DNA of 64,000 nucleotides. Source: Symsagittifera roscoffensis. Its lineage: Eukaryota; Xenacoelomorpha; Acoela; Convolutidae. Below the pieces are notes generated by a model, which worked only from the letters and a program-made list of their open reading frames with translations, searched no databases and was not told where the DNA came from. A program made the position numbers and the translations under genes. Positions 33,443 through 44,968 of this stretch are shown in pieces. The stretch lies in assembly GCF_963678635.1 (NCBI RefSeq), contig NC_087063.1, positions 21,828,701 through 21,892,700 on the forward strand, read 5' to 3'. Each line of letters begins with the position of its first letter. Position 1 is the first letter of the stretch.

Positions 33443-36400
33443 TAGTGTTATCAATAAAAAATTTAATTTGTGCGGGATAGTAAGTTGTTCTAAAGACAAT
33501 ATTTTTGTTTGAATTCCTTGATCTCATGTTCGATTCAAATATAGTGTGCTATGGAAATTTGAAAAGAATCAATTTTGACGGAAAAAAAATTGTCAATATT
33601 AATCATAATTTAATCGTGATTTCAGTTAATTTCCAATTTGTTTTGAAATTTGCAATTAAGAGTCGATGAACGTAGTGAATAATTCTATATAGGTCGTGAT
33701 GGTTTTTTCTGTTTTTCTTCCAGTCAAATATGATTTTTTTTGCGGTTTGACTTCTGATTTCTTTTAAGCTTTAGCTCAGTTCCTTGTTAAAAGGAAGGTT
33801 AACTCCGCTATCGAACAGCAAAAGAATAAAGTTCACGAAACACGCGATGGACTTTTTATTTCGAAAGTGGATTTTAATTTTCAGATTTCCTTGTGGAATA
33901 AAAACTTTACCTATTGATCCAAATTGAGTTATTTTGATGGAAAATGTCAATCATAATTTGGCCAGATACTTTCTTACGAAATTCCAAATAGAAATTTTTT
34001 AAAAATACAAGTCAGAGTTTTCCTGTTTCCTTGCGTTCATTGACTCTTTTCCAACTGTCTGTGGAGTATGTTTTATTCTTGCGATTTTTTGTAATTCGCA
34101 AAATGAAATCGCTCTTTTTTTCTGTTGGCTTCAATATGCTCATACTGCATCCTTTTAGCGTCTAATCAGCGTGGGCTTTGTACTTGAATAAACAAGTCAT
34201 TACAATTTTCGAACCAGTTTTTGCAATTTTTATGTTCATCGCTTGCATTTCAAATTTCTGACCTATTTTTTGATTTTTTTAATTTGAAATTTTAATTTAG
34301 AGCACCACAACTCACTACATTTTGTACGGTTTTTCCTGAAAGGGTCATCGTCAAATTATTATCTTTCTGCTAAAGGAAATTGGTTTTCAAAGATTGCATT
34401 AATAGTTTTGATGACTACACTTGCAAGCTAGCGGGCATAATGTTCAAAAAAGATCAGTCCAAATTGCCCTTTCAAAATTGCTAATGTTGGTCCATTTTTG
34501 TGCAAAATTTTAGTGTTAGTTAAACAGTGGGATCTAGCCATATCGGTTTTTATCAAAGCACGCTCTTTGCTGGGTGGTATCTTAGAGTTACGTATACATC
34601 GAAGTAGTAAAAATCAAGGCACCGTTGAGAAATGGTGAAAGCCAGTGGTTCTTGCTCATTTTCCCCTATATTCACTTATTCTTCGACGTTATATTGTTTT
34701 GAGTTTGATTTCCTTTCTAGGAATAAATCTGTATTTTAGCATTCTTTTCCTTTTAAAAATAATTTGCCCTTCTTTCATAGCTGCGGCTTCTGCCGTATCC
34801 GGAGTTCTTTTTTAGAGTCGATGAACGTAGTTTTTTTCCCTGGGAAAAGTCTTAAAATTTGTACAGGCTCAAAATTGTTTTTCGCGGTTTGGCTTTATTT
34901 TAGTTCATTTCCTTTGTTTATGTAAATGAATGTTTTTATTGATAACTTAATGCAAATGTATTTTCCTACTCAGTTTTTTTTCTGTTTACTCGCGTTCATA
35001 TTTTGTTTTTTTTTTTCGTGCAAATTTTGATTTTTTGTTTTGTTCCTCTGAAATTTTCCACTCATAAATTCATTATTATATCCTGTAACTGTCGAAACTT
35101 CATTTTGTACGAGTTAGTTGCTCAAATTTGATCCGTTAATTGAATGTCATTGAATGCTGTCTGATTTTAATTTATGATAGAGGTTTTTTTGCACTCAATA
35201 TTGTCGTGGTTTATTTTGTGGTACTTGCGAGAAAGAGAATCATTACATTATTGCTAAATCATTGACCAATAAACAGTTTTAATTAGCATATCATTTGGAT
35301 GCGAACCATTGGCTTAATGCCGGATTGTACTGTACAATTTTTTTGCTTAAAATTTGAGCTTTCGACCACCGAAGGGAAGGTTTTTGATTCGGTTAGCTTT
35401 TTTCCGATGTCTTGTTCCGATGAACGAAAATGAAGTATTTTTTATTCTGTTTTTTTTTAAACGAAAAATAAGGTACCATAGTCACCTACGAAGCTGAGTG
35501 TATATCATAATGAGGTACACTTTGTTTTCAAAAACGTTTGAAATTTCGATAAACATTAAGTTTCTTACAACGGTTTTTGAGGTAGGCATAAATGTGCCTT
35601 TTACTGTCCTGCTGTCATTGATTCATTTAACAGTACGCAAGAATAAGATTTTGAACGCTGTTTTTGAAAATTAACAATGTCTCAAATTTTTTCTCCGAAA
35701 AGTTGCGTTTTTATTGACTCTTTTTGTTACTCTGCTTTTTCTTAGTCTTGTTCCCACCGATTACTCTTGTTCCCACAACTCAAAACGTGAAAAGGAACTA
35801 AGAAAAGGAAAAGGTTTTGAATTTTGCAGTTAATTTTGACCACTTCAAGGAAAGCTCGTTAGGGAGTCAAGGTTGGTATCATAATGAAGCCTTCTTGATT
35901 GTGGTTCGGATTCCAAAATAAGAATCTGATAAAGATCTCGGCAGTGTTGAGGAAAATTGGGTTGAATATTTTCGGTTTCAGATAAGTTTAGACGCAATAT
36001 AATGCGCGGCAGACCTCCCAGTTCAATTGGAGTCTAATTTCACCATCATTTTGCCTAATATCACGCCTCATTCTTTCGTTTTTTTGTCACCTACTTCCGT
36101 TAACCTTAACAAAAAATTGCAATAGATTTGATAAAAAAAAGTTTTTTATTCTAATTTTAAAGAAGCCTGATTCTGTCTTCGTGTTTCATTGTTTCATGAG
36201 TTATTGTCGTTGGAACAATTTGTGCTAAATGCACAGCAACCGGTTATCTTGTTTGTTCCGACGATTAAAATTGGAGGAACTTTGTTTTGGCCGCAAATAA
36301 TCATCGGAATGAGTCAAGTGATGCATCACAAGGAAGCCCTTTTACTCGTGGTTCCAACTACCCTAAAATTAGCCTCAAATTGTTCCCAGTGTCGAAAGTT

Positions 36401-36777
36401 TTCGTCTAATTTTGAGCGAGTAAAGTCTTATAAAGGAAAATTTTTCATTGAAGCAGTGAAAACATAGTAAACGTTTCATTGCTATTTAAAAAATCAATAA
36501 AAAATTCAGCAAAATATTTTTCTTAAAGTTTTTGTTTGTTTATTATTTCCTTTTCGAAGACAGCTATTGTCGATGATAACTAATTCAAGAAAGTTCTACG
36601 CATTCAAATAGTTGTCTCACCACACCACGCACAAAAATCGACATTTATTTGAAAAACGGTTTCAAATTTTTTGGTAGTTTTGTTGCAAATTAGGTCGGAA
36701 CATTCTGTGCTACTTGCACAGCAACCGGCTATCTTTATTGATTTTCATTATGATCTGGTCTTTCAGAGTGACTGAGC
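33443..36777. other. Intergenic DNA between GEN1 and the SRRM2-like gene
   Basis: Holds repeat copies: GTCGATGAACGTAG-type (33,660-34,060; 34,815-35,060) and GGTCGGAAC-type (36,203-36,440; 36,691-36,735). An open frame at 36,189-36,467 lies wholly in a repeat copy. An AATAAA at 36,496 belongs to no visible gene. 35,060-36,180 shows nothing recognisable. GTCTTTCAG ending about 36,766 is a candidate acceptor 11 nt before the next start codon. Confidence 0.6.
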
Positions 36778-39700
36778 ATGTACAATGGAATCGGGCTGGC
36801 AACAGCTAGAGGCAGTGGCACCAATGGATATGTGCAGAAGAATCTCGCCTTCATAAAAATGGGAAAGACCAAAATCGAAGTAGAGGTCAGTTTTTTCGCT
36901 GCGATCATCAGCTTTTCGAAAGAATCGCAAATTAAAATTTTATTTTTCAAAATCAAGACGGTTTCTTTCAACAATTCCGATTTGTGTTTGTTCAGAAAAG
37001 TGTCAGAAAAATGAATAAAAACTTTGAAATACTCTGGATAATATACCAATAGTTTCCAACAGAATTTTCCAGTAGTTTTGAACTGCCTCCTGCAAATAGT
37101 TTTCAGGCTATAAAGAGTCTGTGTGGCTTTTAAGCATTTTTTCATGGTACATTATGGACATTACTTACTGTTATCTTTTTTGTTGAATATAAATGAAAAA
37201 TTAACATCTGAACGTCATGTTCTTGTCTTGAAAAATGGTCTGTTTTGTATTGAAAAGGATGATGCGGCAGCAAAGCTGGAGAAGATTCTGGGCAAGAGAG
37301 GCAACGAGGAGATCCTGGAACACGAGAGGAAGAGACAGGTGGAGATCAAGTGCCTCGAGTTTGAAGATGAACTCATCCAGCAGGGGTCAGTATTGCATAG
37401 TTAGTTGTTGGTTCTACGAGTAACCTTTTCAGTCCTAAAATGGGCAGTTCCTGTGTTAAGCTCATGAAGTATATTAAACATACTAACTAATCCCCTTTCA
37501 CCCTATGCAATTTGAGGGAGTTGCTAAAGAGATTTCGAAATTAAAATATAAAAAAAAAGACTTTTATTGAATTAGACAAGAAAAATTGAACTGATTGATT
37601 TGCCCCTATTGAATCTTATGCGGTTTGCCTTCCAGCTACGAGGACGACGAAGTGGATGAAAAGGTAGCGGAGTTGCGGAAAACACTGACAGAGGATTCCA
37701 AAAATCCTAGGTCCAAATTCTGCAAGAACAACCTGCCTCGACAGTAGTGAGTAGTAGTTGGTTTCCTCTATTGGTTTTAGTTTTTAAACATAGATATGCA
37801 CATCGCTTCTTTAGATCGCTAATTCTCATGTCGTTCAATCGCTAAACGAAGAATTTTTAGCTAAGATTTCTGAAACATCGTTTTAAAAGTTACTCCGAAA
37901 TGGTTGCTAGAAGTGGTTGGAAACAACTGTGCATCAGTCCGATGGCGTAGCTTGACCTTAACGTAGAAGTTGGAAAAAATTGTAGAAAACTTAACGATTT
38001 GCTGCTCTTGAAACGATGTGCTGATCTTTAGCAGAGAATTTGGTGTATTCACACCGAGCGTTGCTCCGACCCAAGCAGCGAGTTGTAGAATCTTCGCTAA
38101 TAAATAAAATCGCTTAATCCAATTTTTACGGGCGATGTTCGCGAAATCGCTTATTAGTGTTGTCAACCCTGGATTAGTATACCTCTTCTTGCACTCAATG
38201 ATGCATTTTTTTAAAAATCTCAAGCGTGTATGTGCCATGCTTGTGCATGCTTTTGCACTGATACTGCCCAATAAAAATGCTTGTAATAAAATAGCTTTTA
38301 TCAGAGACAGTATTAAACACCCTTGCAAATAAATCAGCCATAAAGGTAAAATTTAATCAATCTTAAATTCGTCATGTTTAATGTCTATACATCTTATTGA
38401 CAATTTTCTTATTTTATTTCTCTGGTATATTTTTTTTCACGGTAGATTCGTACGAGGGAGTCTTTATGTAGCGCTCATAAAAAGTTTCAACCCATTTATG
38501 GAAAAAATAAATGGTAGTTCTATCTGTTCAAATTTAATGTTAACCTGCTTTTCCCGTTAAACTTTTAAAAGATCCATGTTATTCCAGACATTCAGGGTAA
38601 ATCCAGAAATTTAATTCGATAATGGCGATCAATTTGATTGCATATCATTATTTGTCCAAATAGGCAGCTCTTTTTCTTTCCTTTTCACATATGCAAATAT
38701 AAGGAAAAATTTCCCTTTTCCATTCGTTCTTGCTCCCTTTTTTGCATTGCTTCAATGGATGAATTTTGTCGCTACATGAGGCGCTACAAAATAGCACAAC
38801 GTATCTAGCGTATAGTGTATGTTAAAATATATGGTCGACTGCTGTATTTTTTCACAGCGACTTGAATTTCCTTTTTTTTTTTTTTACAAATATAGACTGT
38901 GACTATTGACTGTGCGCTTTTTCATTTGATTATTTTTATTTTATCTTTTACTTATTTTTTTTCTAAGTTTGATCCCCTTGAATTCGAAATTGCTCTGTTG
39001 CTGCAAGAAGTTTGAATTGTCGGGTTTTGGCCTGGTTTTACTTACCAATGGATTAATTATTCAGTTATTACTTAGCTATGACTGCAATATCTAGGTCTCC
39101 CCTGTCCCTGGATAAGTTGGACCAGGTCAGGTTCGATCTAAACTCAAAGGAACTCTTCAACCAAGTTTGGAACAGCTCAGCTCATGTGGGATCTATTAGG
39201 TACTACTGTCGCTAATTGGAGCTTTGATATTTAGAATTTTTTTTATCACAAATGAAAAAAAAAACATTTTTGTGCTAGGCTCGAAAATCGTCCGCGAGAA
39301 ATTTTTGGGTTTGTCTGAGACCGTAGGGTAATTGGGATAAATTATGACGCTTTTGCATTTAGATATGTTTGCACTGAGTTATTATTTAGATTTCTAGTTA
39401 ATGTTATTTTCTTTTACCATGCGGGAACAGAAAAAACAGAATGTGTTGGTTTGTGATGAGATCATGGCTTAATTAAAAACCAATCTAGTTTTGACGCTGT
39501 TAAATTAATCAAAAGTCTCCGTGTAGGGAGGGGAGGATCTAGGATTTTCTCGAGGGGGCGAATTTTCGAAAAACTTGTCAAGAAATTTTGTGGACCTTTT
39601 TTTAGATCGACCAATTTGATTTTCTAAGCTTTTAGAAAAATTTTGGGGTCCATCAGCCAAAAATAGATATCTTAAAATAGTTCAAAGGGGGGACCCTTTG

Positions 39701-41238
39701 GGTCGGCAGGGGTCGAATCCCTGAGGAGAGGGAAGTGTCACCCCCCTAAATCCGTCCCTGCGTGTAGGTATTGTATTTGTAATTTAGTGTGAGTGAAACA
39801 CATGCAATGGCGGAAGCGACAGCTGCGAAGAACGAGGCGTTCAGGTCTGCCCTGAAAATAGAAGACCCAAATGCAACAGTTGCTGAGGAACCGGGAGATT
39901 CTCAGAAGGAAACTCCTGGAAATGTGTCAGAAGAGGAACCCCCAGAAAGCTCGCACAAGTAAGTAGACGCGAATGTAATACGTGTCAAAAGTTGAAACAA
40001 AGAATTAATTGAAACAAAGAATTAATTAAAAAGAGCAAATTACCCATTTCAGGAAATATTTGCACGCAAACGCTGAATTTTTGGACAGAAGTCTCAAGTT
40101 CGCTTTCCAATTAAATTTTTCTTATTTCTGTATGTTGAAGTTCAAGAAGTTCAAACAAACGAAGTTTGTTGAAAAGAGCAATTTGTCATTCAAAACAAAG
40201 TTGTATGCAAGTTTGAGTTTTGAAGCTATCTTGAGATTTCAATTCAATGTGGAAATTTAGCGTTACCTTTTATAATGAGGCAATGGTGAAAAACAACGAT
40301 AATTCAAATCAACGTTCACTGCACATCGCATGTAAATCGAAACTAGAGTTGGAATACTATCAAGCAGTTCATATACAAAATGATTTATGAGAAAGCTTCA
40401 AATAAAAAAAAACTAGACTTATGATTTGATTGAGAAACAAATCAAATATTGAATGCAAAAACTATTTGCTAAATGTTGAATGCAAAAACTAGCAAGTTTT
40501 TTTTTCAAAAGCTGTAATTGACATTCTAATTGTATTTTGCTCGGAATTAAAATGAAATTCATTTTTTTTGGTCGCTTGAAGGTCTTTTAAAGGCAAAGCT
40601 CAAGCCACAGAGCAATGAACGAAGCCTTCTAAGTGACAAAGGTGACTGATGTTTTTTTTTCAGGAAAAGGTCGAAGCATTCTAAGAGACATCGTAGTCGA
40701 TCTAGACACGACAAGGAGGATGAGGCAACCGAATCAACCAGGAAGTAAGTAGATTGAGATAGAATTATAATCTTACGTTTTGATCAGTTTTTCTATGTTG
40801 ATAATTGAATTACAGTAAACGAGTATTTACCAAAACTTGATTATTATAATAGTTATCGAACCAAATATTTGCTTAATGTTGAATGCAAAAACTAGCAAGT
40901 TTTTTTTTCAGAAGTTGTAATTGACTTCTTGATTGTGAACAGCTTAGGAGATTACAATGTTATTTTAGATCATCCAAGAAGCACAAGAGCAAAAGCCACA
41001 GACACAAGTCCAGATCGCAATCCCCTTCATCGGCTTTATCTCGATCGAGATCCCACAGCAACAGCAGTGCCAATAAAACTTCTCACTCCAATAAAACTCA
41101 CTCCAAGTCCCACAAACATTCCTCGCCTGCTTCTCCCCCTATTTCTGAATCTTCGCACAAACATAAAAGTAAATCTAGTCACAAGTCTAAATCTTCTTCT
41201 GTTCATTACTCTAACTCGTCTCATTCGAACTCGAAAAG
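36778..41238 (+). CDS. SRRM2: SRRM2-like gene, exons 1-6 (cwf21 domain and RS region)
   Basis: This is the well-supported 5' part. Exon 2 ends CAGCAGGG|GTCAGT and exon 3 begins C-TAC-GAG, restoring the conserved Gln-Gly-Tyr-Glu. Exon 3 ends CGACAGTA|GTGAGT and exon 4 begins T-GTG-AGT, giving YVSETH in line with the vertebrate VTETH. Exons 5 and 6 encode short basic RS-type repeats ([31 protein letters not shown]). The exon 2 acceptor (TTGAAAAG) has a weak pyrimidine tract, so its edge is the least certain. Confidence 0.85.
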
Positions 41239-44200
41239 GTAAGGTGATGTATTCAAATGTGACGTCATTTTGTTAAATTCAATGCAGTTTATTTAATTTT
41301 TAGTTCTCGAGAAATAGCCAAACTCAAAAAATAGGGTGCAACTTGTGCAATTCCTTGATACTCATAGATATTCAATTTAGCCTAATTTGACAAAAAAAGC
41401 TATGGTATAGCCTGGATTTTGTCCCGTTTTTTAGATAGGAAACCGGAGTGGGTGTTGAGTTTTATAGATCTATTTATGTCAGATTGCGTTTTGATTTCGA
41501 TTATGTAGATCATCATGAAGAAAAAAACGCATTTACGTCTTAATCAATTGTTGGCCTACTCACTCTATCAATTTTTACTTATAATTCTGACCATTGCAAG
41601 CGTTGAAGAGGTTAGTCTTCACGTGTGTTCTTTGTTATTTTTCCAGCACAAAATAGCTACTACAAATGAAGGTCGAATCATAATAATAATAATAATAATA
41701 ATCTATTATATATTTAAATGCGGGCTTCGCTATCTCGCCGTGTTTAAGCTTTCTCAACGTACAATTTTTGCATCTTTAAGGAAAGAATTTTCGCACGTTT
41801 AAGCTATATCTTTTATTGCAATCGTTAATTTTTTTCACTTTTCCAGCTTGAATTCAGTGTTTTCTTTTTCGTGAAGTTTGAAGCTAGCAACCCAAAATTG
41901 GGATGTTGTCAATGCTACCCTAGGGGTTGCAAATTGGGCCTCCAAAATATGGGTACCCAAATCTATTTAGTTAATGAGATACAAAGATGCTTGTGATTTT
42001 TCTCCGACAGTTTTCATAAAACTTAGACTTGAAAAATTCCACAAAATTAAAATTCTCAACCCTGAAGTTGGGTACTGTCAGGGTTCTCTCAGGGGTTCCA
42101 AGTCTTGCGTAAAAATTTGACTGCTCAGATCCTTTTACTTACGGGGATGTGACGTTTTTATTTTTTCAAATTTTTTTTCATAAAACTTAGATATGAAAAA
42201 CCTAACAAAAGTTCATATTATCTATTCTATGCTGTCAGATTTTGTCAGAGTACTCTCAGACCTTGCAAATCGTCCCTCCAAATGTGACTGCTGAAGTCAT
42301 TTTAGTTTCGAAGACATGACGTTTTTTCAATAGTTCTTAAAATATTTTCCAAAATTTGATTTGAAAAAATTTTGAATTTTTTTCTCAACCCTATAATGGG
42401 GTGATCTCAAGGTACTCTCAGAGGGTTGCGGGGCAATAAGCAAAATGGTCTAAAAGCAGCATGGGTCTAAGAGCAGAAAAGTACTAAAATACACAAAAAT
42501 GTTGAATTATACGGTAAAATCAATACGCAAATATTAGAATAATGAATATTATCAGTAAAATGAATAAAATATACATAAGTTTGAATAAGTTAATTGAGTT
42601 GTTTCAAGTGTTTCAGCAAATTCCAGCGATTCCATTCCAATAAGTCTTTAGCGAAATATTGTCGTCCAAATAAGAGTTTTAGCCGAATAATCTTCGTATC
42701 CAGTTCATGCAACGCTCGTTTTTTTTTTCGTCGGATTTCTACTCTTGACTCCATTTCTGGAATTGCTAACTTTTAGGACAGTCCAAAAACTTGGTTTTTG
42801 GACTCCAGTTAGATCGTTCTAGCCTCTTTTCCAGTTTTCGCACTTATTGGTTGTTCGAATATCCACAGGGCGGTCAAACACGTTCCATAAATCCATTGGA
42901 ATTGGACCCAAAAATTCCAAATATAATCGAAAATGTTTCCAATTTTTTCGCATGAATTGATTTCTAATTGATAATAAGCCAACGCCATGCTTATCTCGTT
43001 AACAGGTAAATCTGCGAGACTGAAACGTTTTCGGGCAACATCTTGAAATTTTTTGTCCGTTTTGTAATCGCAACTTAGTCCAAATTCTTGAAATTTTTGG
43101 TAGTTGCCTTGCGAAAAATGAAATAAGCAAGCAAAATGTGCCGAAGCATGGAAAACTTCTCGAATTGCGGGTATTAGCCCGGTTTCCTAATCGATTACTA
43201 TGGTGTCGGGCATCAAGGGTAAGCCGACTATTTCGTTGCATTTTCCGGACAAAGCTTTGAAAAAAATGTTCTAAAAAACTTGTAGGAACTTTTCAAGTAT
43301 GAGCCGACCCGAAGATGGTGTAGATTTGAAGGAATGGAGGAAGTTTTGAAAGTTCCATCACACAATATTTTTTGGCTTCTCACCAAAAAATCAAGACCCT
43401 ATTTGGTACCAAAAATCAACATACCTTGACCTTGATGAAGTAGAAAATCTTGACGATTCAGAGTCATTGTCCATGATCATATAAGTTTATTATCTTCGAT
43501 TTAATTCGTTGATATTTAAGTGCGGGCCTCACTATCTCGCCATGTTTAAGATTAATCAACGTATTAGTTTTGCATGTTTAACAAATGAATTTTTTACGTT
43601 TAAGCTATATCGTATATTGCAATGGTTAAGGTGTTTTTTCAATTTTGCAGTTTGAATTCAGTGTTTATTCCATCAAGTTTGAAAATAGCAACCCAATAGT
43701 AGGGTTTTGCCAGAGGTTTCCCAGGTTTTGCGATTCTAGCCTCCGTATAATAATAACCAAATCCTTTTAGTTAAACGAGATAGGCAATTTTCGAGGTTTT
43801 CAAAAAATTTCTCGAAAGTTTAATTTTAAAACATTTCCAATTTTTGAAATTCCCACCTTGTAATTGGGTGCTGTCATCAGGGTACTCTCAAGGGTTGCGA
43901 ATCTTGCCTCCAATTTTCACTTCTCAAATACTTGTAGTTTTCGAGATATGACGTTTTTTTTTTTGTTTTTTTTTTTTCGAAATTTTTCAGAAAAATAAGA
44001 TATAAAAAATTTCACAAAAGTTGAAATTACCATCTCTGTAGTGAGGCTCTGTCAGTGTACTCTCAGGAGTTGCGAGTTTTGCCGCCAATTATGACTGCTC
44101 AAATCCTTGTAGTTTTCGAGAAATGATGTTTTTTAGGAATTGTAAGTTCGGCCTCCAATAAAGAATGCCCAAATCATTTCTGTTTAAGAGACAAGACGAT

Positions 44201-44907
44201 TTTTGTGATTTTTGTGGAAATTTTCTGAAAACTTAAATTACAAAATGATTTGTTAAAGTGAAATTCCCAACCATGTAGTTATGTACTTTCAAATATTGCG
44301 AATATTGACATCAAAAAAGACTGCTCAAATTTTTGCAGTTTTGAAAAGTGAGTTTTTTTTTCTTTTCTACAAAAATACTTCTATTAGAAAAATTATAGTG
44401 AAGTTTCTCAGAGTTTGAATTTTCCAACGTTGTAGTTGGTTATTGTGGGGGTACTCTCAGTAGTTGCAAATCTTGCGTCCAAATGCGACTGCTCAATTGC
44501 TTTCAATTTCCCAGATGTGACGTTTCTTAATTTATTATAAACTTAGAGAAAAAATTGTCACACATTTTTATGATTTTTCAAAATTTGGATTAAAAAATCG
44601 AATGAAAAATTTTACAAAATTTGAAGTTGCTCTCAGGAGATTCAAATCTTGTGTCGAAATGCGACTGCTCAATTGCTTTCAGTTTCCCAGATGTGACGTT
44701 TCTTAGTTCATTTTAAGTTTTTCGAAGAACTTACATAAAACTTCACAAAATTTTATGGTTCTTCAAAATTTGTATAAAAAATTTGAATAAAAAACTTTGC
44801 AAAATTTTTTATTACGAACCCTGTAATTAGGTGCTGTCAGAGTACACTCAAAGAATAGTTTTTTGAGTTGTTGAAGTTTCGAAGCACCGGAGGTGCGGTA
44901 CAGGCTA

Positions 44908-44968
<61 letters not shown>

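Larger units (their letters stand above)
19451..35060. repeat. Dispersed GTCGATGAACGTAG element
   Basis: AGTCGATGAACGTAG with CAGACTCCTATATAGGTCG-like text occurs at 19,451, 20,306 (GTCAATGAACGTAG), 33,660 and 34,815. It is followed by GGGAAAAGTCT and, 400-500 nt on, by TTTACTCGCGTT then TTTCGTGCAAATTTT (19,870 and 34,985). Copies are 250-600 bp with variable 3' ends. The span covers first to last copy only. Confidence 0.6.

Noticed and set aside
36189-36467. 92-codon + strand frame before the SRRM2-like gene
   Set aside because: It lies inside a copy of the GGTCGGAAC repeat, and other copies do not keep the frame.
37861-38328. 155-codon open frame on the minus strand in SRRM2-like intron 3
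   Set aside because: It has no ATG at the start and no recognisable motif. Its length is unusual for AT-rich DNA, but nothing else supports it.
41036-41224. Arg-rich minus-strand frame
   Set aside because: It is the complement of the Ser/Lys-rich exon 6 of the SRRM2-like gene.
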